Notes under the pieces: model-generated | The model's database searches: none | Seen by the model: the letters and a program-made list of their open reading frames with translations, nothing else | What the model was told of the DNA's origin: nothing | Made by a program: the position numbers and the translations under genes | In this document: positions 12,448 through 25,423 of the stretch, piece after piece | Layout of the letters: each line of letters begins with the position of its first letter | Position numbering within the stretch: position 1 is the first letter of the stretch | Assembly: GCA_029962745.1 (NCBI GenBank) | Contig: CM057158.1 | Span: forward strand, 13,052,776 to 13,116,775 | Direction: 5' to 3' | DNA from: Echinometra lucunter | Lineage: Eukaryota; Echinodermata; Echinoidea; Camarodonta; Echinometridae | Length of the DNA stretch: 64,000 nt

Positions 12448-12730
12448 CAATGACGAACAACCATTAGAACTCCTAAGACTATAAGTCCTCTTCAAAAGTA
12501 TATACCTAAAGATAGATGGATGATGGGAAAATTGGCCTTGACAGTCATTAGCACAGAAGAGCCAAACCTGTCCACGAGCGCATCTTGTGCCAGAGTTTTA
12601 TGAAGCAAAAACAGACTGAATCAAAGGAAGATGAGAGTGGTTTAGGACAAGGCTGAGAATCATGTATTTAAAGTTACAAGAATATATCAGAGGTTCAAAA
12701 TGATAGATGAAGATTGATATGGAACATAAT

Positions 12731-12736
12731 ATTAAA
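12731..12736 (+). promoter_or_regulatory. Weak candidate poly(A) signal for tail exon 2
   Basis: ATTAAA about 285 bp after the TGA of tail exon 2. It is the nearest common variant signal I saw; no AATAAA is evident in the next kilobase. Confidence 0.25.
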
Positions 12737-14340
12737 CCTGAGTGAGGTTCCTGTTATTTATATAAATTCTCCCATCTGAAAATACTATGGTCACTGTTGC
12801 ATCATATGTATTAATTTGTTCTATTCTTTAATTACATTTTAAAAAACATCATCATTAACAAAATATAACTGCATTGCAGATATTTGTATATTCTGCTGAA
12901 GTTATACAAAAATTTCCTGAAATTAAGTAACTAACCCATCATCAATGAGAACTGTGTGGGTGTTTTTCTTTCAGTAGGATTAGAGAAATGAGAGAGTACA
13001 CTACTAGTTAGATTATAAACCTTTGAAAGATCCCAAAATGAACGTTTTTTTGAGCTAGAGGTACACTTTTTTGAAAACCATGACACATTTCAAAGATGTC
13101 CTCCGACATTAGCCAATCACGTTCCACACTGGACAAGTTAGAGTAGCAACTTCTCCTCTACAGTGAAAGAATTAAGCTGTAAAGGGAAAGGTTGTCATGA
13201 AAACTCATGTGGTTTTTGAAGGCTACTGTCTTTATCTCACCACAGGCATTGTGGAATGTCATCATCTAACCCTAGGCATTGTGGGTAGATCGAAGGTTGA
13301 GGGGACAGTCTACCCATTCACTCATTTGCTGTCATGGCTATAGCTGGACCATTCCATTCTCTTAACACTGAGGCTACTGAATTCTCAAATTCCCATAGGT
13401 TTAATACAGGGGCCACAAGGTTCCAGTAGGCAGTGGGTTAACCTAGTGGCCACTGAATTCTCTCTTTCCCATAGACTTATAGATGGGCCATCCTGTCCTG
13501 CTGGCCCACGGATGAACATCAATTCTTCACGAAAAAGTTGATAAACAAGTTTTTTTTTGGGGGGGGCAGCCGGTATATATTAATGTAGACACGCATGACC
13601 ACAGGATTTTAAAAAACACCTTAAACATTTATCCAATAGCGAGAATTACCCTCTTTTCAAGTTTAATTTAGCCTCTTCTTGCGAAATATACCCCATTAAC
13701 AGGTTTACCCCCCAAACATACCCTAAACATGGTCTCTGTACTGTGTTACAGTTGTTTTTTCTTGTTCAGAAGAAATTCAAGCAATGCAAGACTGCACAAA
13801 AGTCCAGCAAAGTACGGCAATCTGCCCCCCCCCCCCCCCCATGAGTAATGAGGGATAGGAAATGAGAAGAAACATTTAAGATATTCATGTCACAGTGCGT
13901 TTCTTCACTTTATTTTTAAAGAGAATGATATTTAAATTGCCCTAGCTGTTATTGATTAATTTTAATGAAGTTGCACAATATGTTTGAGACAGTTACACAC
14001 TCACACTTCACTTTCTTGGTGTGAATAATATTTGGCTCTGGAAACCTTGCTATGGCATTTTATCTGCAGTTACTTCTCTTCACCCAGGTGTAATATATTG
14101 GTATCTAATGAGATAGTCTGTGGATGCTGTGAGTGCTGTTTCCTAGCTACCAAATTCAAGTCAGGGTAATAGTATCAAAATTGCATAATGATGTTTGCAT
14201 TGCACTGTGCACTTTACAGGGACAGGATTATATTCACTGCTTACAGTAAAAGATATATCGCACTCTGTTTATTTTAGTAGAAAAATATGCAGTAGGGTAA
14301 TGCTAATTCCAGCTGTGCTGTTGAGAGCTATAAGGTACTC
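12737..14340. other. Intergenic, no gene seen
   Basis: AT-rich sequence after the tail-exon gene. A C16 run lies at 13825-13840 and a T/G run near 13550. A loosely repeated phrase about 'tggccactgaattctc ... cccatag' occurs near 13365-13495. No open frame with protein-like composition. Confidence 0.6.
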
Positions 14341-14622
14341 TGTAGAGGTGTTGTGGTCAAGTGGATGAGTCTCTGGACTTTCAGTCATAAGGTATGGGGT
14401 TCAAATCGCTGCTGCAGCACTTATGTCATTTGGAAAGACATTATGCGACATTTGTCACACTTGACCCAGGTGTAGTAAGTGATTACGTGGTAGGATTTAT
14501 TCCTCGAATGCACTTTGTTGCCATGTTAAGCCAGGGTAATAATGTGATTGCAGGGCCCTGTAGAAGAACAGTACATATGAAGCTGCTACCCTGAGTAAAT
14601 AAGAACATATTATTATCAAAAG
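14341..14622 (+). mobile_element. tRNA-derived SINE
   Basis: The head (about 14345-14415) has pol III A-box-like GTGGTCAAGTGGATGAGTCT and B-box-like GGGTTCAAATC spacing. A tRNA-unrelated body follows, and an AT-rich tail containing CTACCCTGAGTAAATAAGA. The tail matches that of the SINE at 22886-23146 (CTACCCTGGGTAAATAAGA), so they share a 3' module. The open frame across it is not a gene. Confidence 0.75.
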
Positions 14623-16920
14623 GGCTTTAACCTATGTCATTTAATTGATTCAACATCCTTCTGGCTCTCATGGCAGATGATGTGTTTGATTTTCAGACTT
14701 GTTACTAGTGCAAGTTCAAGCTATTTATTTTGCAGTGTGTAAGGAAATGTTGTACACAAAGTTATCATGCACTCTAGGATATGGGGGAGAAAAGTAGAAT
14801 GAGTCTTGGTGAATTAGACAGAGGTACTATCAGATCTACCTTTTATTTGAAAAAAAGAGAAAAGAAGTAGGAAAAGTGTTTTCAGAACTTGTTTATCAAT
14901 ATTTAAGCTTTTAATTTTTTTGTTTTGATCTATTTTTCTTATGATTGTCAAACCTGTTGCAATATACATCAAAAATGTAATCTGGAATGAATTTAGAATT
15001 ACTCTAAAATGAAGATCCCAAACATATGAAATGTTTTACTGAATTTGATTCTTAAGTAGTGTTTCTTTCACTGCAAAAGAAATATACGCACAGGGAAGCT
15101 CTCATGCCCTTGCTGGTTTGGGTCGAGGGAATTTGCAATGGCCTTTTCACACCAAAAAAATATCTTTTTCAAAACTTACCCATCTGATTATGCTTTAGTG
15201 TTTCCTGTTTCTGGTCTATTGATGAATAGGATACTAGTTATAGTTATAGAAAGCTTAAATGTTGGCTTGTTTGAAGTTTTTGTGAATTTCGATCTGTAGC
15301 CAGTTTATGTATTTTCTCAAGCAGTAGTGAGTCTATATTTGGTTTTTACTTTAATTTTCAATCAGAATAATCCTTAAAAAGGAGATTGAACTCAAGAATG
15401 GACAGTATCACATCATTTGGTGAAATATATATTTTGTACAGAGAGAACGTCCATCAAAGGTAGTCAGTCTGGCATTGTGGAATACCATTTCTGTGATTGA
15501 TTGACCAGATGAGTAGATGATTCAAATCAGATTCAAGAAAGAAGAATCTTTCTTGAAAGGTTGCGAAAGGGTCGGCTCCTCATATTGTCTTGTCTTGTTG
15601 GTTGCAAACCTCCCAACCACAGCATCCATATGATACAGTTCCATGTGAGACTATTTGTATTTGGAGATACTTTTGTTTTCCCAAAGAGAATTAAATCACT
15701 GCTGTATTTTTCCCATCTCACTCTGTCTCTCTTTCTCTTTTTTTCCTGTTTCTTTGTTTCTCATTTACTGTTTCTTAATCCTTTTATTTATCTTCTTCTC
15801 TTCAAAAAATTTCCTTCTGCTTGTGCCTTGTTGTCTCTATGTCTCTATCTGAACTTTATTGGTATGTATATGTTTCTCTCTGTCTCTCTTTCTCTTTCTC
15901 TCTCTCTCTCTCTTCCAGCCATCTCTTTATCTCTGAATTTTTCACTCTTTTTTCCAGTTTTACTGCTTTTCATTTCCTATAATTTCATTTATTTTAAGTC
16001 ATCTTTTCAGGCCTTTCTCCTATTTTTTAAAATTATTTTCTTCTCTCTTTTTTTTCAATTATTTTGCTGTGGTACATCCATCCATTGTGCATTCTGCTAT
16101 CATTTCTAATCATGTATTTCCTCTCCACGGTTTCCTCTTGGTGATTTTCTTTTTTCTTCACAGCTTTCTCCCTTCATTCAGGTATGTTCCTCTCTTCCAT
16201 TCCTAGTTCTCTTTTGGTATATCCCTGGGGTAGTCCCTGGTAGATGAAACCTAGCCATTTTAGAGTCAGACCGCTGCTTGAGGACTGGTATAAGTGTGTG
16301 GCTTGCAAAGAGATGTGCCTTCTGTTGTGAGCCAGAACTGTGAGAGAAACTTGGGTTCTTGAAAAGATTGAAAGTAATTTCTGAGCATTTTCATTCTTTT
16401 ATATGGGAGTTAGGGAGAATATCATTAGTTGCAAGGTTCCTTGAAAAGGATTGCTCTTTGAATGCCATTATATTCAAAAGAAGACAAGATATAGCTGAAG
16501 TGTTTTGCCAAACACTATTATTCCACCTGTGTTTGGTACGTCCCATGTGCTGTCTTCTGTATGCAGTGCACGTGCCTTTTCGGGCAATTTAGTAAATTTC
16601 TTATCAATTTGATAATTCCAAAGTCTTACACTGTGGACACCTGGTTTTTAGTGCAACTAATCTACCTTTCCAAGTTGCTTTGACAGTGCAATTTCCTGAC
16701 TATAGAACTCAAGTTTATGCCAGAAACACAGAGAAAATGCTTACCTGGCTCACAATAGGCAGTGTAAAGCTGTCAGGACTTGTTAAAGTAGTGCAAAAAA
16801 GAAAGCTTTTGATAGTTATGAATCATATTCTCAGTTGTTTTGTAACAAGCTTGCTGCTTGTTGGAACCCTGCCTCATATTTAACGTTGAACTTCCAAACC
16901 AAGATCCCCACCATCAGAGC
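14623..16920. other. Intergenic, pyrimidine-rich, no gene seen
   Basis: Mostly AT-rich. About 15715-16170 is T/C-rich, with a (TC)n tract near 15880-15915. The long frame over it (15561-16109) is low-complexity Phe/Leu/Ser and is rejected as coding. Confidence 0.6.
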
Positions 16921-17064
16921 CTTGTTTCACAAAACTTGTTAACTGTAACAAGTTGCAATAACAGTTATAAGCTACTGAAATCCTTGCATTTGATTGGCTG
17001 AGAGCAAATTTGTCATAGAAATGTGGCAGTTGTTACTGATAACAATTTTATGAAATGCCCCCCA
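16921..17064. mobile_element. Fold-back MITE, TTTCATRAA family, copy 1
   Basis: The left end (TTTCACAAAACTTGTTAACTG) and right end (GATAACAATTTTATGAAA) are inverted matches. The core reads RTTATAAGCTACTGAAAT then TTGCATTTGATTGGCTGAGA. The same core and ends occur at 27926-28091 and 32736-32876. No coding potential. Confidence 0.75.
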
Positions 17065-20003
17065 GGTCGCTGAAGAGGTTCACCCGATGGGTGATATGAA
17101 TAAAAATCAGGGGGTTTTCACATTCAGTGAAATTGTACCTGTTTTCTGTAAGCATTTGCTTGCTGGGCTGCAAGCTTCTTCTGACCCTATGTGGTCATAG
17201 CAAGTGCTGTTGCTGAAAACAGCCTGTAGATTTCTGCCATGACCTATGTTTCAGATACTGCCAAGAGAATCGGGGAAGGAATCCAAGTATGGAGCAACTG
17301 TTAAGGTGTTTCACAAAATTTTAAAGAATCAAGTTTCACAGTCATCATGGGATCAGTTGACCTATTCCATAAATTGGCCATGACGTAATAATTCCAAAAG
17401 ATAATATTAAAATGAAAGTAAGCCCTTGCCACACTAGCATGGAAGTTCATCTGTACTGGTATTCTTATGTTTAAAAAGTTAATCTGTTGACTACTAAATT
17501 ATTTCAATCCTGTAGGATTAATGCAGGAAAACCCAGAATAAACTTTTGATTTTGGTACAAAAGTGTTTACCACAGATAACAGTTCTGTACTGTTGGAGAA
17601 TCTATCATGTCAAACTTTACTGCTAGGCATAATCACTTGCATCGATCGTTCAGTGAAAATATTCACCTACTCCTTGAAAGCAACTGTGATATTTGATGGC
17701 AGAAATGACTATGATAGAAACTGTTTGAGGTGTGTATCATCACTATCTGTGTGTTTAGAAAGAAAGTACTTTAGCTTTAATTTGAATTTTTTTCTTGCAT
17801 ATTCTTTTCATGTAAAATTGAAAAGTGCCATAAGTTGCCATTTTGTTGTGCAATAATTTTCTTGTGTTCACTATTTACTTTCCTTTTATTGTGTAAGCTT
17901 AGATGGGGAAGATCTATTGGATTAATTACTGATGTAATGGAAATGAAAATTTATTAAGGATCAATTTTGGAATTCAGTATTGCACTGAACTGTTTTCCCC
18001 ACTTACCAATACTTTGTCATTACCAAAGTTCAATGGGCAGTATATGTTTCTTAGGTTATAGTAATTACCAATAAGAATTTATTGATTTTATACTATAAAA
18101 ATATAAAATAACTGAAATTCCTGTGTAGGTTATTATTTTAAAGAGAAAAAACCCAGAATTTTATGAGAAGTTTCAAAGCTCACATGTACTGAGTAAAATG
18201 ACTATGACACTGATCTGAAATTATTTAGGTAGACCAAGAGAGGGTAAAATTATTAAAAAACCAATTCCACTATCCTCATGAACACTGCAAAACACCTTGT
18301 GGTATCAAGCTGATGGGGGGGGGGGGGGGTCATTTTCAATTATATATATCTCTTTGTTTATCTTAAATCAATTTATGCAAATGAGAAGCTGATCGTGATC
18401 AAGTATGGCTTCAGAAAGGACTTTTAATTCTGCTTCAGAATACAACACAATATACATATATATCACACATGTTGACTGCAAATATGTGTAATTCATTTTA
18501 ATGATATTATTGATTGTTATCTTGTCTTCTTCTTCTCTCGTCTTTTTCATTCTTTGTCTGATCTGCCTTCCTCCTCTCTAGTTTTTATCTTATCAATATG
18601 ATATTATTTTCAAGTTACCACCTTTTTTGTCCTCTCTTTCTCTTTCTCTTATATGTATAATCTGAAATGTTCGATTTCTTTCTCAGACAACCAAAATCTG
18701 CATTCTTGCCATCATGTTCAATCTGTATATAGTCAGTTGTGTAAGATTCATGAGAATGCATACATTTGTCCTGTTAGTCTTGCATGCAATTACCTGATAG
18801 TGACTTTTACAGCTGTATATTTCTTTGAATATTTATCTAAATTCTTAGGAATATGGCAATCATATTCATGCATTTGTTGTTGTTGTGTGTGTGTGTGTGC
18901 AATAGCTAAAGATATCTTGCAAAGAAAAAAACAATTTATATTGGAAAAATGTGAACATCTTGTAGTAACACCATTTCCTGTAAGAAACAGTGGCTAATAT
19001 TTTCACTTTATACCTTCACACTTTTTCTCACTTTGTGGCAGATTAAAAGGAGCTTATTAGAGAGGATTTTTCTAATCTCTTTTTCAGGTAAAATTGTAGG
19101 TGTGGTGAATCACCATTTATATCTATTAAAGCCTTCAGACTCTGAGCATCTATTAACACACAAATGATTTATTTATTACTATGTACATAAAATACAGAAG
19201 TGCCAGTTTTTATGATTAAGCAACGAAATTGTACATTATGAAGCGTTCAAACAGTATTTTAATTTTGGTTACCATTTGTAGAAAATAATTGTAAGATTTA
19301 AAGGATTAGGAACATGGTGTATTTATGCTGTGGATAATATGTTACATGATCATTTAAAAAAAAAGAGAGATTATATAAATGTAAAAAAAATGTATCTATA
19401 TATGAGTGTAGAGCTGACGAGTGTATTATAGAAAATTGACAATGCACCTGCACATGAAATTATTTGCTATAGAATTGATATTGTTAAGTTTTGATAATGC
19501 TTTTCTGATAAGAGATATGCAGAACAGTTTTATATGTAAGGAAGAAAGTCAATCCTCATCAAACACCATACCCTATAGACAGTAAAAAAAAAATAACATG
19601 ACTTACTAACATATTAAAGTAAACATGTTCTTTTGTAAGAAGTAGGAATAACTGAAACAGTTATAATAAAAAAGAAAGTTATATCATTATGCAAAAAGAA
19701 TATGACGTATAGTAGTGTATTTGATGTTTTAAAAAGAGAAAAGAAAGGACTACATTTCAAAAGTGGGACTGTGGTCTCGAAACTAGGAAGAGATATTTTG
19801 TAACCTTGTTTATGTATTGGTGGTGTCCGGTAAGGCATCTACCATTGCAGAGTCTCTTGGATAGGACTTCAAGCTGTATAGGTTCACTTGTTTTATAACA
19901 GTGGGTAACCACAAGCATATTCATGCTGTTTTATCATTATTTGATGATCACAGTACAATATTCCACTTTCAGAGTGAGGGGTGATGAGAAGTAAATCAAG
20001 TTC
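17065..20003. other. Intergenic, no gene seen
   Basis: AT-rich sequence with a G15 run at 18315-18329 and a short GT repeat near 18885. Open frames are short and compositionally random. Confidence 0.6.
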
Positions 20004-20418
20004 TTAACCCATTCGTGACAGAGGGTTCACATTATGTGGTTTGGTCTAATAACTTTTGATGCAGAGCCTTAAAAATCATACCAAATACATGAGCAGAAAG
20101 AGCAAAAAATTCTACTTACTGTGCCCATTTTTGTTGCATCAATCTTTGTTGTTTGATGCTGAAATTTTTTTAAAGGAAAATAAGCATTAAAATCCTTAAA
20201 TTGGCAATGCGATGAAAATGTTAAAATTACTGTTTTTCCCTGCAAATTGGCAACTTTATGACTTTTCATCATACATTCTGTCAATTTATATTTATTTCAG
20301 ATACATGATAATTTAGAAGAAAAATGTAGCAATAAAAGAAAAATGTTGGTGTTGCCAATTTGAAGAATAAAAGCTGATCAAATTAGGCTTAAAATAATTC
20401 CTGTCACGAATGGGTTAA
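20004..20418. mobile_element. piggyBac-like MITE, copy 1
   Basis: The ends read TTAACCCATTCGTGACAG and, inverted, the same 18 bases at 20401-20418. TTAA as target duplication followed by CCC is the signature of piggyBac elements. The 407-bp interior is AT-rich and has no transposase. It contains the phrase TTGCCAATTTGAAGAATAAA near the right end, which is echoed in the next element. Confidence 0.78.
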
Positions 20419-20458
20419 CAAAACAACATCACCAAATGTTAGGGAAGTAAATTTTTTT

Positions 20459-20777
20459 TTAACCCATAACGGTACAGTATCTCCTTTTTGTGACACTTGA
20501 ATTTCTTTTGATCAATTTTTCTAGAAATTTCATATTATCCATAAGAATGATAGAAATTTCCTGAAATTTACTGTTATCAAATAAGAGTGATTTAAATGTA
20601 ACTAATTGACAATGCAGTGAGAATTATCTGTTATTAACTTTCCTATCAAATTTTCCACTTTCATCTGCCATTGTTTATGTTTTATTCATTTTTTCAGAAT
20701 TAACTAGTGCCAATTTCTGGAGAAAAAAAACCTGATTAAATTAGACCTTGAGAAAACTTAGTACTGCTATGGATTAA
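20459..20777. mobile_element. piggyBac-like MITE, diverged copy 2
   Basis: It starts TTAACCCATAACGGTACAG and ends GTACTGCTATGGATTAA, an imperfect inverted pair bounded by TTAA on both sides. Its interior carries GCCAATTTCTGGAGAAAAAA and GATTAAATTAGACCTTGA, similar to GCCAATTTGAAGAATAAAAG and GATCAAATTAGGCTTAAA in the neighbour 41 bp upstream. The two are relatives lying in tandem. Confidence 0.65.
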
Positions 20778-22885
20778 AGAAGAAATTGAATTATGATTCC
20801 ACATCATAGTAATTCATATCTTGAAAATTATTTGAGGGTGTTTTTTTTTTACACATGTTACAGGGAGTGATATTGCACAGTTTAATAACTAGAGTTAATG
20901 AGCATTAGTTTGTCATTGTTTGAAACATGTCTATGATATACTCAATGCAATAGGATTAAAGTGGACTTGAAGTGAATAATAGTATCCAACATTCAATCAA
21001 CTCATTATGTTTATTCAGTGTGATTTGTATTTTGGGGTAAGATAATGGGTTTTGAGTGATCTCGAGGTTCTGTAATAAAAAATACTAGCAATGATTCATG
21101 TAGAATTCTGCTGTGTTTCTTCGTATGGTTCTAAGGGTTAATGAAGGGAAGTAATTATGGCTACTTGCCCTGCATGTCTTTTTGACACTTTCAGTGTAGT
21201 TTTAAAAATGTCTGCCTTTTGCAACAAAATTTAAGATTAATGTTAAGTTTAGTAATTGAAAAGAGAAGGATCTTTCCATCATTCATGCAATGGCCAAGAT
21301 ACTGAATACCCCCTAAATGTTCGGAATAGTACTGATTGAAGAATTTTTAGATGTAGTTAAAGTTATATAAGATAGATGGATAGAAGTTTGATTCTTGGCC
21401 TATGTCTAAATATTTTAATGGCCCAACTTACATGTTTATGTCTCTGTGAACAGTGGTGTAATATTAAAGTACATTTTATGTCATCAAAATGTGTGTACAT
21501 TTCATCATGGTCTTATCTTAAAGATGATGATTGTAAAGGAAATACTGTAACTATATGTGTGTATTTCATTGAGTTACATTCTCGTCTTAATGTGCTGGAG
21601 ATGCATCACTGGAGTTTAATGGGCAAAGTTTACACAGAATGGCTTAAATATTGTGGCTTATTTAAACTATTAAGACTTATAGTAATTTCTTATCCTTTTA
21701 ACATGAATAAAGGCAGTCTTATTTACATTGCCCTTCAGATCTTACATTCATTGTCCCCCCATGTAGACCTTTCTCAAAGATCTGCATCATTAACATTAAT
21801 ATTTCCAACAGTAAAAGCATGCGTACTACCGGGCTAGTAAACTTTAAAAAAAAAAACAATATGGCTTTACAAATTACTTTTTTTTTCTGTATAGGATTTT
21901 GCTGGCATTAACACATACATAGATGTATCTACATAATATGATCTGTTCAAAGATATAAGCAATTCCAGAATATTCAGGAGCTTGTCAAATTATTGTAAGG
22001 ATTCTATCTTTTGATCTGCAATCTTAAACTACAAAGCCTATTCATTATTTTGTCAGTAGTAAGGATTGTAGTCGTAACTACTGATCACAAAGATATAGTC
22101 TATTACCTAAAATAATTTTCAACCTCTTGTGTCGAGTGTTGTTTTCCTTACACGTATTCTTCTTTTGCGCATTGTTTTCCCCTTATCTGTACATAGCAAG
22201 CTGACATCTTGTTGGGAGGGTGACTGGTGAACTCATTCTTAACGTGCCTAAAGAGTTGTTATTTTAATGTCTATCTTATAGTCGTCATGTGTTCATACTG
22301 TGCTATGTATAAATGGTCGATGAAATTAACAGTGTTGTGCATTTTCTCTCCTTTGATTTGATTTTTAAAGTTTTGTTTTTTTGTGGATTGATGGGAACGA
22401 GGAGATAGATAAACAAGTTTGGCGATTTATGTTTGTCACCATTAAAAATGACACAAAAATTGATGAATCTTGTGTGGCGTAGTATTTTTTTTTGTTCAAA
22501 TTACATGTATAAATAATCCTGTCTGACGAGCATAAATAGGTAGTACCTCTTCTGTGCTTGTCTGTGTAAAAGTTTGGAATAAGATATTGAATGGCGACGA
22601 TGATGATGATGATGATGATGATGATGACAGTAATGGTGATGTGATGGTGATTGTGTAATGATCATGGCGATCATGACAACGATGATGATGATGATCTTCA
22701 TGATCATAATGAAATTATTGGGAAAGGGGTTATTGCACCCCCCCCCAAGATAAAAGCCCCTATTTGGTGATCCTGTTTATTCATAAATTTCTTGTTTTTA
22801 CTAAGCGATAATTACATGTATTACAAGAATATGAACCTCACTTGGATCAGAATTTAAACATTACATGCCGCCTTCTTTCTACTAG
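20778..22885. other. Intergenic, no gene seen
   Basis: AT-rich. A 153-codon frame at 21376-21837 has no recognisable domain and ordinary background composition. A (GAT)n microsatellite lies at 22592-22627. Confidence 0.55.
22592..22627. repeat. (GAT)n microsatellite
   Basis: About eleven GAT triplets. Smaller blocks of the same triplet follow to about 22695. Confidence 0.9.
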
Positions 22886-23146
22886 TCTGCCAAGTAAATA
22901 ATAATAATTATATAATAATAACTCTTATTTACCCAGGGTAGCCACTTCAGCTATCAGCTGATCTTCCAGCGGGCCCTGCATAACACAATATGTTATTATT
23001 ACCCTTCTCCATTCTTATATGCCGAGCGCCTGGCTAGAAGGCAGAAGGTCCCATTTTTGTGAGTCTTTGGTATGACTCGGCCGGGGATTGAACCCACGAC
23101 CTCCCGTTCATGAGGCGGACGCTCTGTCAATTGAGCCACCATGGAT
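22886..23146 (-). mobile_element. Full-length tRNA-derived SINE
   Basis: Read on the - strand from 23146, the head has GGTGGCTCAATTGACAGAGC (A box) and GGTCGTGGGTTCAATCCCC (B box). A body and a tail with CTACCCTGGGTAAATAAGA follow, ending in TTATTA repeats. The tail matches the SINE at 14341-14622. In translation the head gives the phrase VAQLTERPPHEREVVGSIPG, a familiar artefact of tRNA-headed SINEs, not a protein. Confidence 0.85.
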
Positions 23147-23300
23147 TTTCTGGATTTATATAGCGCCTTATACATCTCTAAGAGAGTCTCTAAGCGCTTT
23201 ACAGAAATATTATTACCCCGGTCATCGGATTCAGGCTTGCCCGCACATAATGTATGCACCTTCTCCACTCCCTAGGGAGCATTCCAGCCAGCAATTAATT
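23147..23300 (-). mobile_element. 3' part of a second SINE abutting the first
   Basis: Read on the - strand it goes from GCTGGAATGCTCCCTAGGGA through CTGTAAAGCGCTTAGAGA to GGCGCTATATAAATCC, and runs directly into the tRNA head of the next SINE at 23146. The GCGCTATATAAAT type of ending is common in marine-invertebrate SINEs. Either one SINE landed at the end of another or the pair is a composite. Confidence 0.6.
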
Positions 23301-23798
23301 TAGCAAGAAACATAGTATCTTAGTATATTCATCAATTTGTACAATTTAATAATATTTTTGTCCATTCTAAATAACATTTTTGAACTCACATATATTAAGA
23401 TCTTATCTTAGTCTTATTCTATTTCTCACCGTTCTATTTTTCTCTCTTTTCTCTTTAGGATACCCATATTATGAATGTGAGTTGGTGTGAATGCTTGCAC
23501 TATGTATACTTTTATTATTCACGCTGCTTATGTTGTTGTTGTTGTTGTAGATTGCAAGTAGAACTCTGCTTCTTAGGGGTCCTAACCTTCATTATAAATT
23601 GTAATTTATTTGTAAATTGTTTTAATGAAAGGTTGAATAGATTGAAACTGAAATGAAATGAAACAAATGGAAACTGAAACTGAATCTTAATTGATGAAAC
23701 TCGAGGATTAAAGATTGCCGCCGTCCCTCCCCTCTGTTTTCTCCTTATATATCTATGTATCTTCTCTTCCCATTCTCTAACTTTCTTCCCACCCACCT

Positions 23799-23836
<38 letters not shown>

Positions 23837-24860
23837 CTCTCTCCCTCTCTCTCCCTCTCGTTCTCCTTCCTCCTCTCTCTGTCTTCTCCTTCGATCGGTC
23901 GAACTGACTCCACAACTCTAGACAACCTCGACCCCGCTTTTCTTTACTTCTTACCCTCGTAAGGAATTCGCCATACATGTCTCCATGTAACACAATATGT
24001 CAGGCTGAACAAGGAATGCATCTAATATCATATTAAGTCGTATAAGGTAGCAATTGTGATATGTATATGATATGGTATGTATATGCTACTATTTTTCATC
24101 GAGTCGAATTTTGTTCTAAGAAAAAAAGTATAGGGTGTAAGTTTACCGTATGGAACAGATTTATAAGAGAGGTGGAATAAATGAAATATTGTTCCCGCAT
24201 TAAAGATAACACATTTTATTGATTTATTTATCAAACAAACAGTAAGAGCACATTACATCTAAATACACCCTGATAATTATTAGTCTTCTAAAGGATACGA
24301 TGCTGCTCGTTGTACGTGTATATAAATTCTAGGAACATTATACAATCAGTGCAAAATACTCAGCAAATATATATTTCCTATGTAATTCTAAGGATTCTTT
24401 TACAACTTTTTATATACATCAGATTCCGCTTCCAAATATAGCATTCCATATAAGACCATAAAGACAAAACAAAGGCATGATAAAAGCAAATGCGCGTAAA
24501 AAAATGCATAATATCAACCCTTAGTATATCGACTCTGTTGCTTCGTATAGGGTTCAGCGTTAATGACCCTTATACAGAAAAGTATATCACAAAGATTTCA
24601 ACTTCAAAATAATTTGCAATCGTTTGCACAAGCTATTCAAATATATCAGATAAACACGCTCATGAATTCTAAACAATGGAAATACATTCATTAGTTTACG
24701 CAAAACATTTGCGAGATTTCGTCAGTCATGTATTCCTTAATGTCAATATTTTCATGATGATGACGTTTCCTAATGTAGCGTGCTTAAAACTTCGTGAAAT
24801 GAATCTTGATAAATTCTAAGAAATCTCCACATCAGATTATAGCCTGCTGACGTCAATATA
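23301..24860. other. Intergenic, CT-rich stretch, no gene seen
   Basis: It includes a (CT)n tract at 23801-23834 with CT-rich flanks to about 23885. The frames on both strands here are low-complexity Arg/Glu or Ser/Leu and are rejected. The rest is AT-rich. Confidence 0.6.
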
Positions 24861-25421
24861 CAGGGTGGCCTAAAAAGAATGCAACTCCTGAGATCTGGCA
24901 TTTCAGTGAAATCATTGGCACAATATCATTTTTTCTTCATATTTAATAGAACAACCCCTATTTTCGTAAAATGACACCAAGATCGTCATTTTTGAGCAAT
25001 TTTTTTTTATTCTATGCTATTTTTGCGAGTCAATGTAATTTTCACAATTTGCTTCAAATACAATCTCCGTTTAGTTCATATATCATTTCCTTCATTTTCA
25101 AAGCGAGAGCAGTTGATACGTTTTTCAACAATAGATGTGTATAATGGGACGCCGTCATATAGGCCTACCGGAGGCTTACGTAACTATCTTGCTTCTGAAA
25201 GCAAAGAATATGGTTGTAAAAGTAGCAAATTTTGAAAATGACAGTGCTTCACAAATATAGCTAAATAATCAAAAAGCTTTTCACCCCCAAATTGATGATT
25301 CTGGTATCATTTAACTTGGAAAAGAATATTCTACCAAATAAAACAAAACAGTTATGACACTGCATCAACGATGTTGAAATTGCATGTCTCAATGTGTTGC
25401 ATTCTTTTAGGGGGAACCTTG
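24861..25421. mobile_element. Mariner/Tc1-like non-autonomous element
   Basis: It begins CAGGGTGGCCTAAAAAGAAT and ends ATTCTTTTAGGGGGAACCTTG, an imperfect inverted pair of about 25 bp. TA dinucleotides flank both ends (24859-24860 and 25422-25423). CAGGGTG-type ends with TA duplication are typical of IS630/Tc1/mariner. The 561-bp interior holds only a 73-codon frame with no DDE-transposase features. Confidence 0.75.
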
Positions 25422-25423
25422 TA

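Noticed and set aside
15561..16109. 182-codon + frame
   Set aside because: Runs through a pyrimidine-rich stretch and is Phe/Leu/Ser low complexity.
21376..21837. 153-codon + frame
   Set aside because: No domain, no splice or promoter context, and background base composition; consistent with chance.
22999..23268. 89-codon - frame containing VAQLTERPPHE
   Set aside because: This is the translated tRNA head of a SINE, a well-known false gene.
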